From contig NC_019875.2 of assembly GCF_002234675.1 (NCBI RefSeq), positions 29,664,897 through 29,728,896 of the forward strand: 64,000 bases of DNA. Direction: 5' to 3'. Shown one piece after another: positions 50,399 through 62,204 of the stretch. The notes under the pieces are model-generated. The model was not told the DNA's origin, made no database searches, and was given only the letters and a program-made list of their open reading frames with translations. Made by a program: the position numbers and the translations under genes. Numbering within the stretch: position 1 is the stretch's first letter; each line of letters opens with the position of its first letter. The DNA is from Oryzias latipes (taxonomy: Eukaryota; Chordata; Actinopteri; Beloniformes; Adrianichthyidae).

Positions 50399-51590
50399 TC
50401 TGGGATCAGTTGCAGGGCCTGATGGGAAAAACGGAGAGTGAAAGGTCCGACTCCGCCCACAGGTGATGGACCAAAAGGCCTTTTACAGATTCACATCTGC
50501 AGGTCAGCGGGGCCTCTAACCTGAGCCAAACTCATAATGGGATTTTAGGCAGAGATCATGCAGGAAGTCACCACCTGGTGGCGCTAAACATCTGAGAAAT
50601 AGAACAAAGTGTTTCGTTTGGTTCCCCCTCTGTAGATCTCACAGTAAAAACTCAGTTGGACAAAAATCCTATTTAAGTCCTTCAGTCGTCTGTTCTGGAA
50701 AAATGCATCGACATCCAAAACCAGAACCAGAACTTTCTGCCTCTGTGGACCTTCCTAAAGCAGAACAGCTTCAAGTCGGACTTTTAACTGCAGGATGTTT
50801 ATCAAATCACGACTTTTTTTTTTTTAACGAACATTTGGTTCAATATTTATTATTTAATCACCTCTCTGTTTAATTCTTTGACGGTTTTTACTCATTTTAG
50901 CCTTTTGTAGGTTTTATGTTACGACGTTTAATCTGAAGTGATTTACTTTACTACTGTTTTACTGTTCTTTTTTTTTCATTTTTGTTTTTTTTCTTGCTGT
51001 ATTTGTTGCTTTGGTTATTTATTTTTTTTGTCAGTCTACAGTTTCCAAAAATCTCATTAACTTTTAGACAAACGTATTTTCTGGTCTTTTCTTAGTTCAG
51101 TTTTAGTGTTTTTTGGTTTTGAAGAGTCTGGATTTTACATGTGATGATTGTATTTATGGATAAATATTAGTGAACAAACTTGAGGTAAACGTCCCACAGA
51201 AATAAAAAAATAAAAAAATGGTAAATGTATTTATTTTAATTTAAACTAGATCCGATCTAGCAGGGAATTCTGGGAAGTTGTGTTTTAGTCTGAGCCGAAA
51301 GACCCAAAAATCCAAAATCTTCCCAAACTTTACAACTGATGTTGTAAAATATTTGTCGTTTTTGCATCTCTTCTAACAGGAACTAACTCGTCACGTTTAA
51401 AGTATTCAGATGAATTCACATGAAAACACCCGGTCGATGGAAAAGCAGAGGACTTACCAGCAGACGGCTGAAGGTGTGATTCCTCTGACAGACACAAACA
51501 AAGTGCTCTGTGGAGCAGGTGGAGGTGGGTGTGTGTGTGTTGGGGGGGGGGTGTCCTGACCTGACCAGGTCTATTTGTGCTCCTTCCTCT
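50399..51590 (-). other. clul1: clul1 5' UTR exons and upstream flank (inferred)
   Basis: On the minus strand an acceptor (CCCATCAG) ends at 50419, so the start exon begins at 50418, 20 bp before the ATG. A consensus donor CTG|GTAAGT lies at 51458/51457, suggesting a noncoding exon from about 51590 down to 51458. A TAATCC motif, the CRX/OTX photoreceptor site, lies on the plus strand at about 51631. Transcript evidence is needed to confirm. Confidence 0.45.
50571..50586 (+). promoter_or_regulatory. CTCF-like motif near clul1 5' end
   Basis: CCACCTGGTGGCGCTA matches 14 of 16 bases of the CTCF-type sequence CCACCAGGGGGCGCTA. It lies in the inferred first intron of clul1. Binding is unproven. 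Confidence 0.35.
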
Positions 51591-51689
51591 CCAGCTTTCA
51601 GCTTCATCCCATTAGCGTCTTGATGTCCGTTAATCCAGCAGAGCGGCGGGTTTGGTGGAAGAGATTGTTTGGTTACATGATCAGAAAAA

Positions 51690-51800
51690 AATAGAAGGGT
51701 TTGATTTGATTTGATTTAAGTTGAATTGATTTGAGCTGAGCTGAGTTGGGTTTGAATTGGTTTAATTTGATTTGTTTTGATTTGATTTGGTTTGATTGTT
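51690..51800 (+). repeat. (TTGAT)n-like tandem repeat
   Basis: Repeats of TTGATTTGATTT with variants TTGAGCTGAGCTG and TTTGGTTTG. A short similar run occurs near 52005-52022. Confidence 0.75.
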
Positions 51801-52217
51801 TCAAGCCTCAATCCAGCAGAAAAACTAGATAACTCAAATTAACTCATAACTCTTTTCAGAAATAAAAAAAAATCATTGATTTAAAAACGTGAAAAAGTAG
51901 GAAATTTTTTAAAAGGAAATAACTATAAAGATATTTTTGCAGTTATAAATACAACACATTAGATTCAGTATATATAGCGATTTATAACTAAGGTCAAGTA
52001 GAGTTTGATTTGATTTGATTTAATTGTTTTTCTTTTGTTACCCGTCATCATAAATAAAGATTCATTGAAAAAACTAGTCAGATCAAAGGAAGGATGTTTA
52101 CTTTTCTTTTGACGTCTTTAATTGTTTATGCATGAATTATTTGAAGTATAGATTTGATTTTATATCTTTACTTTTCTGAATAAAAGTGTTATCATGGAAT
52201 TATAAATAAATGTTTAG

Positions 52218-52292
52218 GATAAATGTTGATGGATGGATGGATGCATGATGGATGGATGGATGATGGATGGATGGATGGATGGATGATGGATG
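52218..52292 (+). repeat. (GATG)n microsatellite
   Basis: Tandem GATG units with occasional GCATGATG interruptions. It could be the tail of a lost RTE LINE, as at 18900. Confidence 0.85.
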
Positions 52293-53703
52293 GATGGATG
52301 AGTCCAAATACATTTGAAATTTCAGAGTTGTTCTTTGGTCCGTGCAGCTTTCATTTACTAAGACATAGACTTACTGTGATAAGATGTACAGCTAAAAATA
52401 AATAAAAAGTGCATCAATAAGTTTTTGACAACAAGTTTTAACTAATTATTTGGCAGCTAAATAAAAAGTAATTAAAACCAAGGATATACATTCAATCACT
52501 GTTAAAATTGTTAAAACTAGACTAAACTAGAATGATTGGATGTACAGCATTTCCAGAAGAAACTGCAGGGTTGAATTCTATATTGCTGAATAAAAATGAA
52601 ACATTAAAGGGTCATAACTGGCAAAATAATAATAATAAAGAAAGAAATGATCAAAGTTGACCATAAATAAAGTGAAAACAGTAGAATAAAAAATATATAT
52701 TTTTGTGATAAGCCGGGTATTGAACCAGCGAGCTTCTGCATCAAGGATTCCCCATTTATTACAATGGAGGCAGAAATCCTGGAATATCTTGAAAAGTTCA
52801 AGGATTTGAAGGACTAAAAGTCACAGCTGGAAAAAGCTGAAAGAGCTGAACATTTGAATAGTTGAATGGTTAAAATAGATGCAAAAGCCAGCCCCGTGTA
52901 AAATCCTGTGAATGTCTCCATCTGAGGATGAGGCGGTTTTTCTCTCCTTTCTGCTCCATGAACTCTCAGAAAAATGTGGCCTCTTTACACTTTGTGACCC
53001 AGAAAATAGTCCGAATAATCCAAACCAGTCTGCGCCTCGTGTTTCCTGCAGCGGTTCTTCATGGTCGACCTTAATGTGGAGCAGTTGACGGTAAAAAAAG
53101 GTTCTTCCTCGCGTGAGTCTGAACATGAACCACATCAGAAAATGATCACCCATCGTCCTGATTTCCATTCATCTTTTTTTTTTTTCCAGGACTCCAGCTG
53201 GAGGTCTTCAGGTCAGAGCTGATGGTCAAAGCAGCCTGGAGCAGAGAGACGAAGGTGAAGAAGACCTCAGGTCTTCAGAGGAAGGACGTGTGGTGGACGG
53301 CAGTCTGAGGACTTCATCTGCAACAGATGGGAGAAATTATGGAGAAGCTTCAGGCCAGCAGGACACGGGTCTCCAGCAGCTGCAGGCAGGGGCAAGAAAA
53401 ACTCCCAAACCCTGGAAAGGGCAAAATAAAAGGTTTGGTGTCAGCAGATGAGGGATGAAGATTAAGATTTCTGTTGAGATGATGTCTTTTTTCTTCACTT
53501 TTTGTCTTTTTTTTTTAGTTTGTCAAAAATGTGATGCTTTTGTCTGTTATTGGAAAATCCCACTTTTATCCATTTATATCCTCCAGATTAAAACAGATTA
53601 GAAGCAAGTGGAGATCCCCAGACGGAGGCCGAGACCCCCCATCACAGCAAAATAAGGGGGGGGGGGGGGGGGGGGCTGTGCAAACAAATAAAGAAAAGGT
53701 AAC

Positions 53704-53822
53704 TGCAAATAAAAAAGAAAATATGTTGTAAATAAAAACAATTCTACAAATAAAAAAGAAAAATATGTTGTAAATAAAAAAAGAATAGGTTGTAAATAAA
53801 AAACATTCTGCAAATAAAAAAG
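53704..53822 (+). repeat. A-rich minisatellite
   Basis: Two to three copies of a unit made of GCAAATAAAAAAG, AAAATATGTTGTAAATAAAA and AATTCTAC-like segments. Confidence 0.7.
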
Positions 53823-54356
53823 TGGACTGTTTTTGCCCGCCACCACTGTGAGGAGAAATGGAAAAACGAACGAGAAAGTAAGCAAAGACGTTCCTGTTCA
53901 GTGAGACTTTATGTACTGAATGTGTTTCTGGTTCCGACCCAGGTTTGAAGATAGACTGGTGGACGCTGGTCGGCTAACATGGAGAAACCCGGGGTGAAAG
54001 ACAGGAATGGAGCAGTTCTGCAGCAAAACTCAGTTCCATGAAGTTCCCTGAAGCACCTTCACGCACAGCCTGAATACTTCCAGCAGCTTGTTGCTGTAGC
54101 TGCTGTTCTCTCTAATAATCCTGCTGACAGGACGACATGTGGATCAATAGTTATTTGGATGGATAAGAAGTCGGATCTTTTTTATTTTATTTGCAGTGGT
54201 AGTTTTTGTTTGTTTTGTATTGTTTGCATTGTTACGTTTATGGCAGCGGGCCTCGGCCGCCCCATGATCTGAGCAGGTAGAGAACACCTAAAGACAGAAA
54301 AAAGAAATGCTGCAAATTCAGTTCAATTAGAAACTTTCCATTTAGCAGGTCATCAA

Positions 54357-54600
54357 GGGGAGCCAGTTTAGCTCGTGCTGGTTTGCGGTGCCTTCCGTCC
54401 GTGAAACCAGGGTTCGAATGCTGCTCCCTATTCCCTTCTCTGCTTCTGTGCCGGTCCCAAGCCCGGATAAATTGAGAGGGTTGCGTCAGGAAGGGCATCC
54501 AGCGTAAAACATTGCCAAGTTCACCATGTAACTCATACTTAAAAGAGAGGTTGTTTCGCTGTAGCGACACCTGATGGGAAAAGCCAAAAGAGAAAGAAGA
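54357..54600 (+). mobile_element. tRNA-derived SINE with RTE-like tail, copy 1
   Basis: The head carries the B box GGTTCGAATGC. The body has GGTTGCGTCAGGAAGGGCAT and the tail GCGACACCTGATGGGAAAAG, like RTE LINE ends. A perfect 18-bp duplication, CATTTAGCAGGTCATCAA, flanks it (54339-54356 and 54601-54618). A second copy is at 61974-62204. Confidence 0.88.
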
Positions 54601-55176
54601 CATTTAGCAGGTCATCAAATGTTTCGTGTCGTGGTAACAGTCTGAATTTATTTGCATCAGATGCATGCATGGATGCTGCATTCTGCTGCAGTAAAAAGCC
54701 CAAACTTCTCTCTTCGTTTACTCCAACAGGACCCACGCACGCGCCTGCCGCTGTGGAAACCCACGCTACACGTTTGCTTCACAGAAGCGGCAGAAGGAAA
54801 AGTGCAGATGAGAGAAACACGTGGTTTCTCCAAACAGCCCCTCGGGTGCAGAACTTCCTCCCGCGTCTTGGCTCCTCGTGCCCCCCCCCCCCGGCCGCCG
54901 CTCCTCCTGCGCGTCGCTGATGCGGGTACCACTGCAGATGCGCCTCCCCCCCTCCCCTCTCAGCATCTCTGCATACTTCCACTCAGAGGAGAACTCTGAG
55001 GCTTTAGAACTTTCCCGAGAAACTTTTGAGCTCAAAGTCACCCGAAGGAGGTGTTCCCGCGTGGGACGTCACGCATGGAGCTCTGATTGATTCTTTTACT
55101 CCGGAAAACAAAGTGAAGCCCCGCAAGGAGCCTGGGGGTCGTGGGGAGAGGACCGTGACGGGGACTTTGCAGTGAG

Positions 55177-55218
55177 ATGCTGGATGTGACTCCAAGCAGC
55201 AGCTGGGACGCACGATGA
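55177..55218 (+). promoter_or_regulatory. colec12: Upstream ORF overlapping the colec12 start codon
   Basis: An ATG at 55177 opens a 13-codon frame whose TGA stop (55216-55218) overlaps the colec12 ATG (55215-55217) as ATGA. Another ATG at 55184 is followed directly by TGA. If both lie in the mRNA leader they could lower translation or require re-initiation. Confidence 0.45.
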
Positions 55219-57480
55219 AAGGTGAGCCCACGAGAGCGCGGCGTGGAAACGCCACGTGTCACGGGGACAGCTTCTCCTCTCCTCTGGCGCGCTTTGTGTC
55301 CCGATCCTGCGCTGTGTGCGCGCGGGGCAGGAGAGGAGGAATGCGGGGCTCCTGTCCCACATCTGCTCTCAATCACTGCGCTCTGCTTTGTTTTGCATCT
55401 GTCCGCCGATGCGCGTTAGCGCGCACGCGGAGGTTCCACTCACGCGCGGGAACACGGTGGAAACTTCTCTGATCTGAAATTGGGATTCTCTGTTCATCCA
55501 CAGAAAATCACAAATGTTGGATTTAAAACGTTGCTTCCAGGAAAGAACCTGGATCAAAGGAATCTGCCTCTGAACTTGAGTTCTTTTCAAAATAAAAGCC
55601 CCACATTCCTCACTGTTCTGGCGCAGATCTGGTGAGGATCAGAGGCTGATGGATGTAAACAGAGATGTTTTCCTCTTTTCAAACTTTGTCCCATCAACCC
55701 TTCGAATCAGCTGCACGATTCCCGCCACCTGCTGGTTGATTTTTAACAAAGGTGTTGGTTTAAAGAGCCACATGAGGAAAATGGTGTTTTTGCTCTTTTT
55801 AACACATTTATAAGGAAAATTACATTTCAGAGTATTTCTCGATTCAAAATCTCGCTTTGGAAGAGTTCGTATTTTGACATAGAAAATATGTTGGGCGGGG
55901 CCACTGTCTCCCTGCTCCGCCCCTTTCTCATCCTCCACCTGCAGACAAATATATCCATGAACGTCTTTGTTTTCCTGGTCTGAGCTGGAATCTGGATCTA
56001 AACTGGACGGATGGACGGATCTGATATTACTTTTAAGGTGTTTGAAGGGCTGTAAGCTAGCAGGAGAAAGTGCAAAGAAAAGGATGACGGGAAATGGACG
56101 CAGGCTTACTTCCCGCCCATCAGAGGTGAATTTAATGAACTTTGCAGGAACTAAAAAACAACACAGGTTTTTGGATTTTGGGTAAAAAACGTCGGAATCC
56201 TAATCAAAAGAAGGCTTTGAAGAAAGATCACAAGAGGAGTGGAACTTATGAAAACTGACCTTACGGCAGCATTTTGCCTGTTTCTGCAGAGGAAGATGCT
56301 TTTATGTGACATCACACGCTGGAGACCTTTCAGGTGAAATAATCCGATCGTTTTGGATTAGCTTCTTCATTAAATTAGTGTTGCTGTTCTGAAATGGGAT
56401 CATTGAACTTTCGTTTCATGTTTAATCTCTAAAACCTGAAGTCGTGAGGTTTTCACCCAAAAAGCTGTCATTCAAAGTGTTCAGCTTTGATTTCATGGTT
56501 TGATTTCAAATCCATTTTCCATATTTCTATTTCTACACTTTCATGTTCGGAATAAAACTCATGAACCTTTTTGTAATTTGTGTATTAATGTCTATAATGT
56601 TTTTTTGTACATTAAGAACTCAGACTCACACAAAATGTTGCACAAGAAAAACTATTAAAATCACTTTAAAACAGAAAAACGGCTAAATAAAATGCAAAAG
56701 ATTAGGACGACAATGTAGAGAATTCCCAAACTCAGCTGTGTTTTAATTCAAAAACTGTTGAAGCAGCTCAGAACCGGCTTCAGTCTCCTCGTGCAGATCT
56801 CCTTAAGGAGGGAAGGCTCAGAGAAATTAGTGGATTTTCAAAATAAATGGACTAAATATGAATCTGAGCTACAAATCATTTGATTTAACTGAGATGAAAT
56901 GTTTGTTCTTAGTGGTTAAATATCGACTCTGACATCCCAAACATGAGCTCTGTCCAGGTTTGACTCCGATGAGCAGAACTCCTGCAATCGGCTTACATCA
57001 CAGCATAAACTGGAAAGAGTTTGTTGGACAGAAGTCTCCAGGTTTTAGGGTTCTGGTCCCATCTTGACTCAGTCGGATCTCCATCTGCTTAAAGGTCAAC
57101 ATGAAACGAACTTCTGACAATCTTTGAGTTTGCAGCTGCTCGATCGTCTCCCTTTACGCCTCCTCTGCTTTCAGGAAGGAGTTTCTTCCCAGAAATGGGA
57201 TGTTTTTCATCTTTGCTTTTACCCCCAGAATGTTCTCCACAGCAGATGTCCATGAAAGATGCAGCACAAAGTGAAACAGAAGCTGCCGAAGCATAAAGCC
57301 CCTCAGAAGAGGCCCAGCATTCTGCATGTAGAAATGAAGCAACGTGACTGTTTGTCCTCCATCACTCTGCTGCTGTTGTCTGATGACACGACGGATGATT
57401 TCATCATCATTGTTTCTGTTTTTCTGCAGACGACTTTGCTGAGGAGGAGGACGTGCAGTCCTTCGGCTATAAGAGGTTTG
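55215..57480 (+). CDS. colec12: Collectin-12 (scavenger receptor), N-terminal exons only
   Basis: Collectin-12 is a type II membrane scavenger receptor with a coiled coil, collagen-like repeats and a C-type lectin domain; it binds modified lipoproteins, microbes and carbohydrates. Only the first two coding exons lie here: 55215-55221 (ATGAAAG) and 57430-57480. They splice in phase to MKDDFAEEEDVQSFGYKRF plus the first base of Gly. This matches the cytoplasmic start of vertebrate COLEC12 almost exactly, including the YKRF segment used in endocytosis. The exon expected next, which would lead into the transmembrane helix, was not found before 64000, so intron 2 exceeds 6.5 kb. Orientation and position next to clul1 agree with the human locus. 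Confidence 0.9.
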
Positions 57481-57864
57481 GTAAGTGGCCAGTGACTTTC
57501 TGACTTTTAGCTGTGACCGCGTCTAATAGCTGCGGTTCCTCCCCTTACTGATGTCAGAGTGAGTTACTGCATCTGGACCTTCTCCACTTCAGGTCCTGTT
57601 CACGCCACCAGGCGTTCATCCAACCACCACCTGATTCCAGGGCTTTTGTGTCTCCGGTGACTTTGCACCAAACGGGTTTTCGTCTGCATTCAAACAACTT
57701 CAGAAAATTCAGGCATGACGTTTAACATTTCTGTCCACGCCGGCAAGGATCGGATTGTTTTTGCAATTCTGAGCAAAAGTTTCATACGCAGAAGCTCACC
57801 AACATTTGCACGCACCGATTACGTGGTGGAAATTAATTTTAGGACATAGTTAAGACCCCCCAGA

Positions 57865-58545
57865 AAAGAAAAACACGATGACATCACAGCGGGAGAAACT
57901 GTCAAACAAATGACCGAGGCCGAAATCTCTGATGAGGCTGAAAGGAAAAAAACGTTTCAAAATCCAGTAACGAAACCAAAACACACGTGACGGGGATTTC
58001 CATGTTATTATGGGATGGCCACAGGAACTAAGGCTTGCTGGTCATTTTGTGACAAAGTGGGGAATTTGGCGATTTTCACATTTTCTCTTAATGTGAGAAA
58101 AGAAAACTATGGTTTGAGCAAAATTTCACCCAAACACCACCAGCTTCAGTCCACAAGCACAACCAAAGCTTTGTTGACGCTTGACTTAAAACAAAATCCC
58201 CTTCAGCATCAGCTACAGATTTAAATCCAGGAGATTTCTGTCTCCTAATTCCTTGAGCATCATTGGGAAGCTCCGCAGGGAAAAGTTCTGCTTTCAAAAG
58301 TTTGTATACTTTGAACAGCGTTGGCGCTCTGGCCTCACAAAAGTGTCATTTCCTGGTTGCTGAACAAAACTACCGTATGTGATAAACGATATGGACATGT
58401 TAGGAATGTGGGCGTGGTTAACAAAAAAAAACAATGAAATGGAAATATTTACTTTTGCTGATTCTTTTAATCATTACATCAACCTGTTCGTCACCCGTGT
58501 GACCCAAAAGTAAAATGGTTGCTATGGAGATAAAACCAGCAGTAA
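57865..58545 (+). repeat. Unclassified dispersed repeat, copy 2
   Basis: It aligns in patches with 32930-33420, and the order of matching blocks is the same. This copy is longer, with an extra block near 58020-58100. No ORF, inverted ends or poly-A tail. Confidence 0.6.
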
Positions 58546-60420
58546 AGCGTTTTCCATGAATTTGTCACATGCAGCTCATATTAGGGTGGCAGGAGCAGGG
58601 GGGTAGAGGTACAATGCTGATCGCAGCTTCATTTAGATACGAATTTTCCTCCCGAAAGAAGATCAGATAATCAGCTCAAATACTGGAGCACGTTAAGCGG
58701 TTGCAGGGACAGAGTGATACCTTCACCAGGGAGGTGTCACGTGTCCCAAGAATGGGTAGACCAAAGGCCATTTTATTATATTTCAGCAATATTTTGTTCC
58801 CAAATTCCTAATTTTTGAGCATGTTTTTAGGAACTTCCCATGTTTTTCTTTTTCATTTTGTTACACACACCACAGGTGAAAATCAAAGTAAACCGCTCTA
58901 ATTTATCACGTGTCGTCATGTTTTGATCTATTTTTTATGACAAGTGCTTTTTGTTGGGTAGATTATATCAGGTAAAAATGATACAAATAGCCAAAGTGCC
59001 CCTTTTTCAGGCCATGGTTCTCTTTTGCTGACTGGGGTGTCTCCTCGGTCCAACTGACGGAAAACACCTGAACTGGATGACCAGGTAACCTGATGCAGGG
59101 AGTTCTGGGAAACAGGCAGGACGGTAGATCTTCAGGACCGGGCTCAGGCCGCTTTGGAAGCTTGGAGCTGGAAGCTTCAGAAATGCACGTTTGGCACCGA
59201 CGTCCCATCTGTCATTTTTACCGTTTGCTGCCTATTTTCTCTCCCTAAAAGTAAACCCTGTGGGAACCTGGAGGTTCGAGCGACCCCATCCCAAAGGTCA
59301 GGTTACGGCGCTCAAGGCCGTCTGTGTTTAGGAGCGTGTTGTGCGTCGTGTGTCTCCGCCACCTCCGACCAGATGACCCCTCCTGTGCAGTTCAGATGTT
59401 TTCAGAAATCTTTCTTTTATACGTGTTAGAAGGATTCAGTCCAAACATCCACAGGTTACAGATTTTTAGTGAAGCCACCGGACCAAAGTGCTGAGACAGA
59501 AAAGGTTTCTGCTGCTCCGTGAGCCGTTTTTTGCCGGCGGGAGTGCAGCTCTCAGGAGGTGCCGAACCTGGATCCATGCTGGCCGTTTGTTGGGTGTAGA
59601 ACTACAAGCCCAGGAGGAGGGAGAGGTGAGGTATGCTGCTTTTGGGGTCCAGGTCTGCACTGTGCTGTGTCAGCAAAGTGCCAAGCTAGGCAAGAACAGG
59701 AAGGAGGGGGCGGAAAAAGAAAATACAAGCCAAAGAAATTCCAGAAAGCACTTTTTTTCCCCTCGGTCCTTCTTTCTTATGAACGGGCTCTGGTGTCCTG
59801 CTTTTGCTTCCATTAACTCTCTCTTTTATGTCATATGTGGGGGTGTCAAGTGTTTTATTTTGAGCTGAGGAGTCACATTCTTTGCCGGAGTTATTTTTGG
59901 GAACAAAACAGCTAGTGGTTTTAATTTAAGCAGGACTTTATTACCAGAGAAGAATGTTTTGAGAATGCCTGTCTGTTAGTTACTGCTCCCTCCAGGCAGG
60001 CATGCATGCTCTCTGTGCTCCGTTACCCTAATGAAAGATTACATGCTTGTGTTTTTAATAAAGACCAGGGGGAGGTATGGAGGAGGAGGGGGCTACTTCA
60101 GAGAAATGAAAGGAAAAAGTCCAGGACAGATGAAATAACCAGAGGGGGGGGGGGCTTTTGGCTTGAGTGGCACCTGGAAATCCTGGTGTCAGTCTGTGAC
60201 ACTGGTGGGGGTCTGTTGCAGGTTACCTGCAAAGGCTAGGTCCACTCTGAGCTCTCTGGTTGAAGACTTTATTCACGGACAAATGGCTGACACACTCAAA
60301 CAGGCCAGAGTCAGAAAGACGGCTCTCCGTTGGGACAGGGTACCTTCATCTGCTGAAACCCTTAGATGTTTACCTCCCAGCTGAGGAGGATCAAGTTTCC
60401 CATCCTTATGGTCTCTGTAG

Positions 60421-60494
60421 AATGATGGATGGATCTATTCATGGACGGATAGATGGATGATTGATGGATGGATGGATGGATGAATGATGGATGA
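60421..60494 (+). repeat. (GATG)n microsatellite
   Basis: Tandem GATG/GATGGATG units with variants, ending about 20 bp before the Harbinger relic. Confidence 0.8.
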
Positions 60495-61311
60495 AGAAAA
60501 TACTTGGAAGTTCAGGGGCCTCATTTATAAACGTTGCGTACGCACAATAGAAGGCGTACGCCACTCTCTACACAATAGTTGAGATTTATAAAAAGCAAAC
60601 TTGACGGGAAAATGTGCGGTCCTTCACGCAAGCTCTGACCCAGGCGTACGCACAAAAACGGGTGAAATGAGAAACGGCGACACCGTCGGCAGATGGAAGA
60701 AACACGTGAAAGTGAAAATGACAATCCTGCCTCTCAGAAATAACATGAAGACTTCACAAAGCAAGTCTTACAATTAACAGCTACACCAACACCCGTTTGA
60801 TCGATCAGCAGTGAAACAAACAAAAAAATCAAACGAAAATTACAACAGAAATTCAAATGAACACATATTTGCAGAAAGAAAAGTGAAATATGTTCTGCAA
60901 TATTGGCATGTTGTGCAATTCATCCTCATAAATAATATAGTTAACAGAACGAAATAATGTACAGAACTGATATTCCCGTCAGTGTGTCCGTCTGGCGGAG
61001 CAGATATAGGTGCAGACAGACAGATGGATAGATAGAGAGAGATGCATTAATTGTCCACTGGGGAAAGTTGTTTTCATAGTAAAACATTTCTTCATAAGGT
61101 ACGGAATTATGGTATTCATGCAAATGCCTTTAGTTTGTTTTATTTTTGATAAAACAATGTATGGCGTATGTCTCGACCATTCAGAAAGCAACAAGAAATT
61201 ACATTTACAATTTCCCATTTCCACGTCGATTATTACCGGCATCTGTAGCTTGTCAGATGTAACTAAATAGATGGAAATAAAATGCCCCATCACAATGCAT
61301 AATGACGCACA

Positions 61312-61460
61312 ATGGCTGATCTTGCACTCTTAGAAGATGTGGCAAATGGAAGAATTGGGAGTGAACGCATCTTTAGACAGCAAGAAGACTTGCTGGCAAA
61401 CGAGGACGAGTGGCTTATGAGCCGGTTCCCACTTCCTCGAGCCGACCTGTTGGACCTCTG
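61312..61460 (+). pseudogene. Harbinger transposase N-terminal fragment, copy 2
   Basis: It starts MADLALLEDVANGRIGSERI and reads through LLDLCGLLG, then passes into unrelated sequence. It matches the fragment at 37677 with a few substitutions and a different deletion point. Confidence 0.7.
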
Positions 61461-61601
61461 CGGGCTTTTGGGGGTGTGTCACCCGATGCATCTGGCGCGT
61501 CGGTGTCCCCCTGCGCCTGAGTCACCACTCCACTAAGGGATTCCCCAATTATTGCCGCCAGTCTCTCATCAGGAGGGGTCAGCTCCGTGGCAGACACGGG
61601 T

Positions 61602-61632
<31 letters not shown>

Positions 61633-61694
61633 GAGTACAGCGCTAGACGTTTTTTTGCCTTGACTTTGATGTTCGACCTTTTCTTTTTTATTTA

Positions 61695-61898
61695 ACCACG
61701 GTCCGAGGTTGTGAGGGAGGCTGCAGCATTTACAGCGTCTGCCGCCGTCTGCCACTCACGTGCCTTTTTGGCGTTAGTAATGCCCACACTGTGCCCTCCA
61801 AACAACATTATTCTCCTCTTTTCCACCTCGCCAACGATAACTTCTACTTCACATTGAGTGAAGTTACGTTTTTTTGATTTTCTCTCCGTGTTTGGCAT
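61695..61898 (-). pseudogene. Myb/SANT-like fragment of Harbinger element, copy 2
   Basis: From the ATG at 61898 it gives MPNTERKSKKRNFTQCEVEV and FGGHSVGITNAKK, ending at a stop near 61692. It has Glu where copy 1 has Lys in CEVEV and keeps EWQ. The C-terminal part is lost. Confidence 0.7.
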
Positions 61899-61973
61899 GG
61901 TTTCACAATCAATGAATATTCATTTGTGGGCGTTTCACGGACTATTTATGGGCAACTATGGGCGTGTCATGAG

Positions 61974-62204
61974 GGGGAGCCGGTTTAGCTTGTGCTGGTT
62001 TGCGGCACCTTCCGTCCGTGAAACCAGGGTTCGACTCCAGGCTGCTCCCTATTCCCTTCTCTACCTCTGTGCTGGTCCCAAGCCCGGTTGCTTTGAGAGG
62101 GTTGCGTCAGGAAGGGCATCCGGCGTAAAACATTGCCAAGTAAACCATGCGACTTGTTCGCTGTGGCGACCCCTGATGGGAAAAGCCGAAAGAGAAACAA
62201 CAAC
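61974..62204 (+). mobile_element. tRNA-derived SINE with RTE-like tail, copy 2
   Basis: It belongs to the same family as 54357-54600, with B box GGTTCGACTCC and tail GCGACCCCTGATGGGAAAAG. A 16-bp duplication ATGGGCGTGTCATGAG flanks it (61958-61973 and 62205-62220). The matching point in Harbinger copy 1 (near 38235-38250) has no insertion. Confidence 0.9.

Larger units (their letters stand above)
51810..54230. other. Intergenic stretch between clul1 and colec12
   Basis: AT-rich DNA with simple repeats and no recognised exon. A tRNA-like B box with a short head appears near 52710-52745 on the minus strand. Poly-G lies at about 53657-53674. Confidence 0.4.

Noticed and set aside
52700..52750. 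tRNA-derived SINE on the minus strand
   Set aside because: A B-box-like GGTTCAATACC is present but I found no A box at the right distance, tail or duplication.
53190..53450. Exon-like purine-rich sequence between clul1 and colec12
   Set aside because: No long open frame and no recognisable protein.
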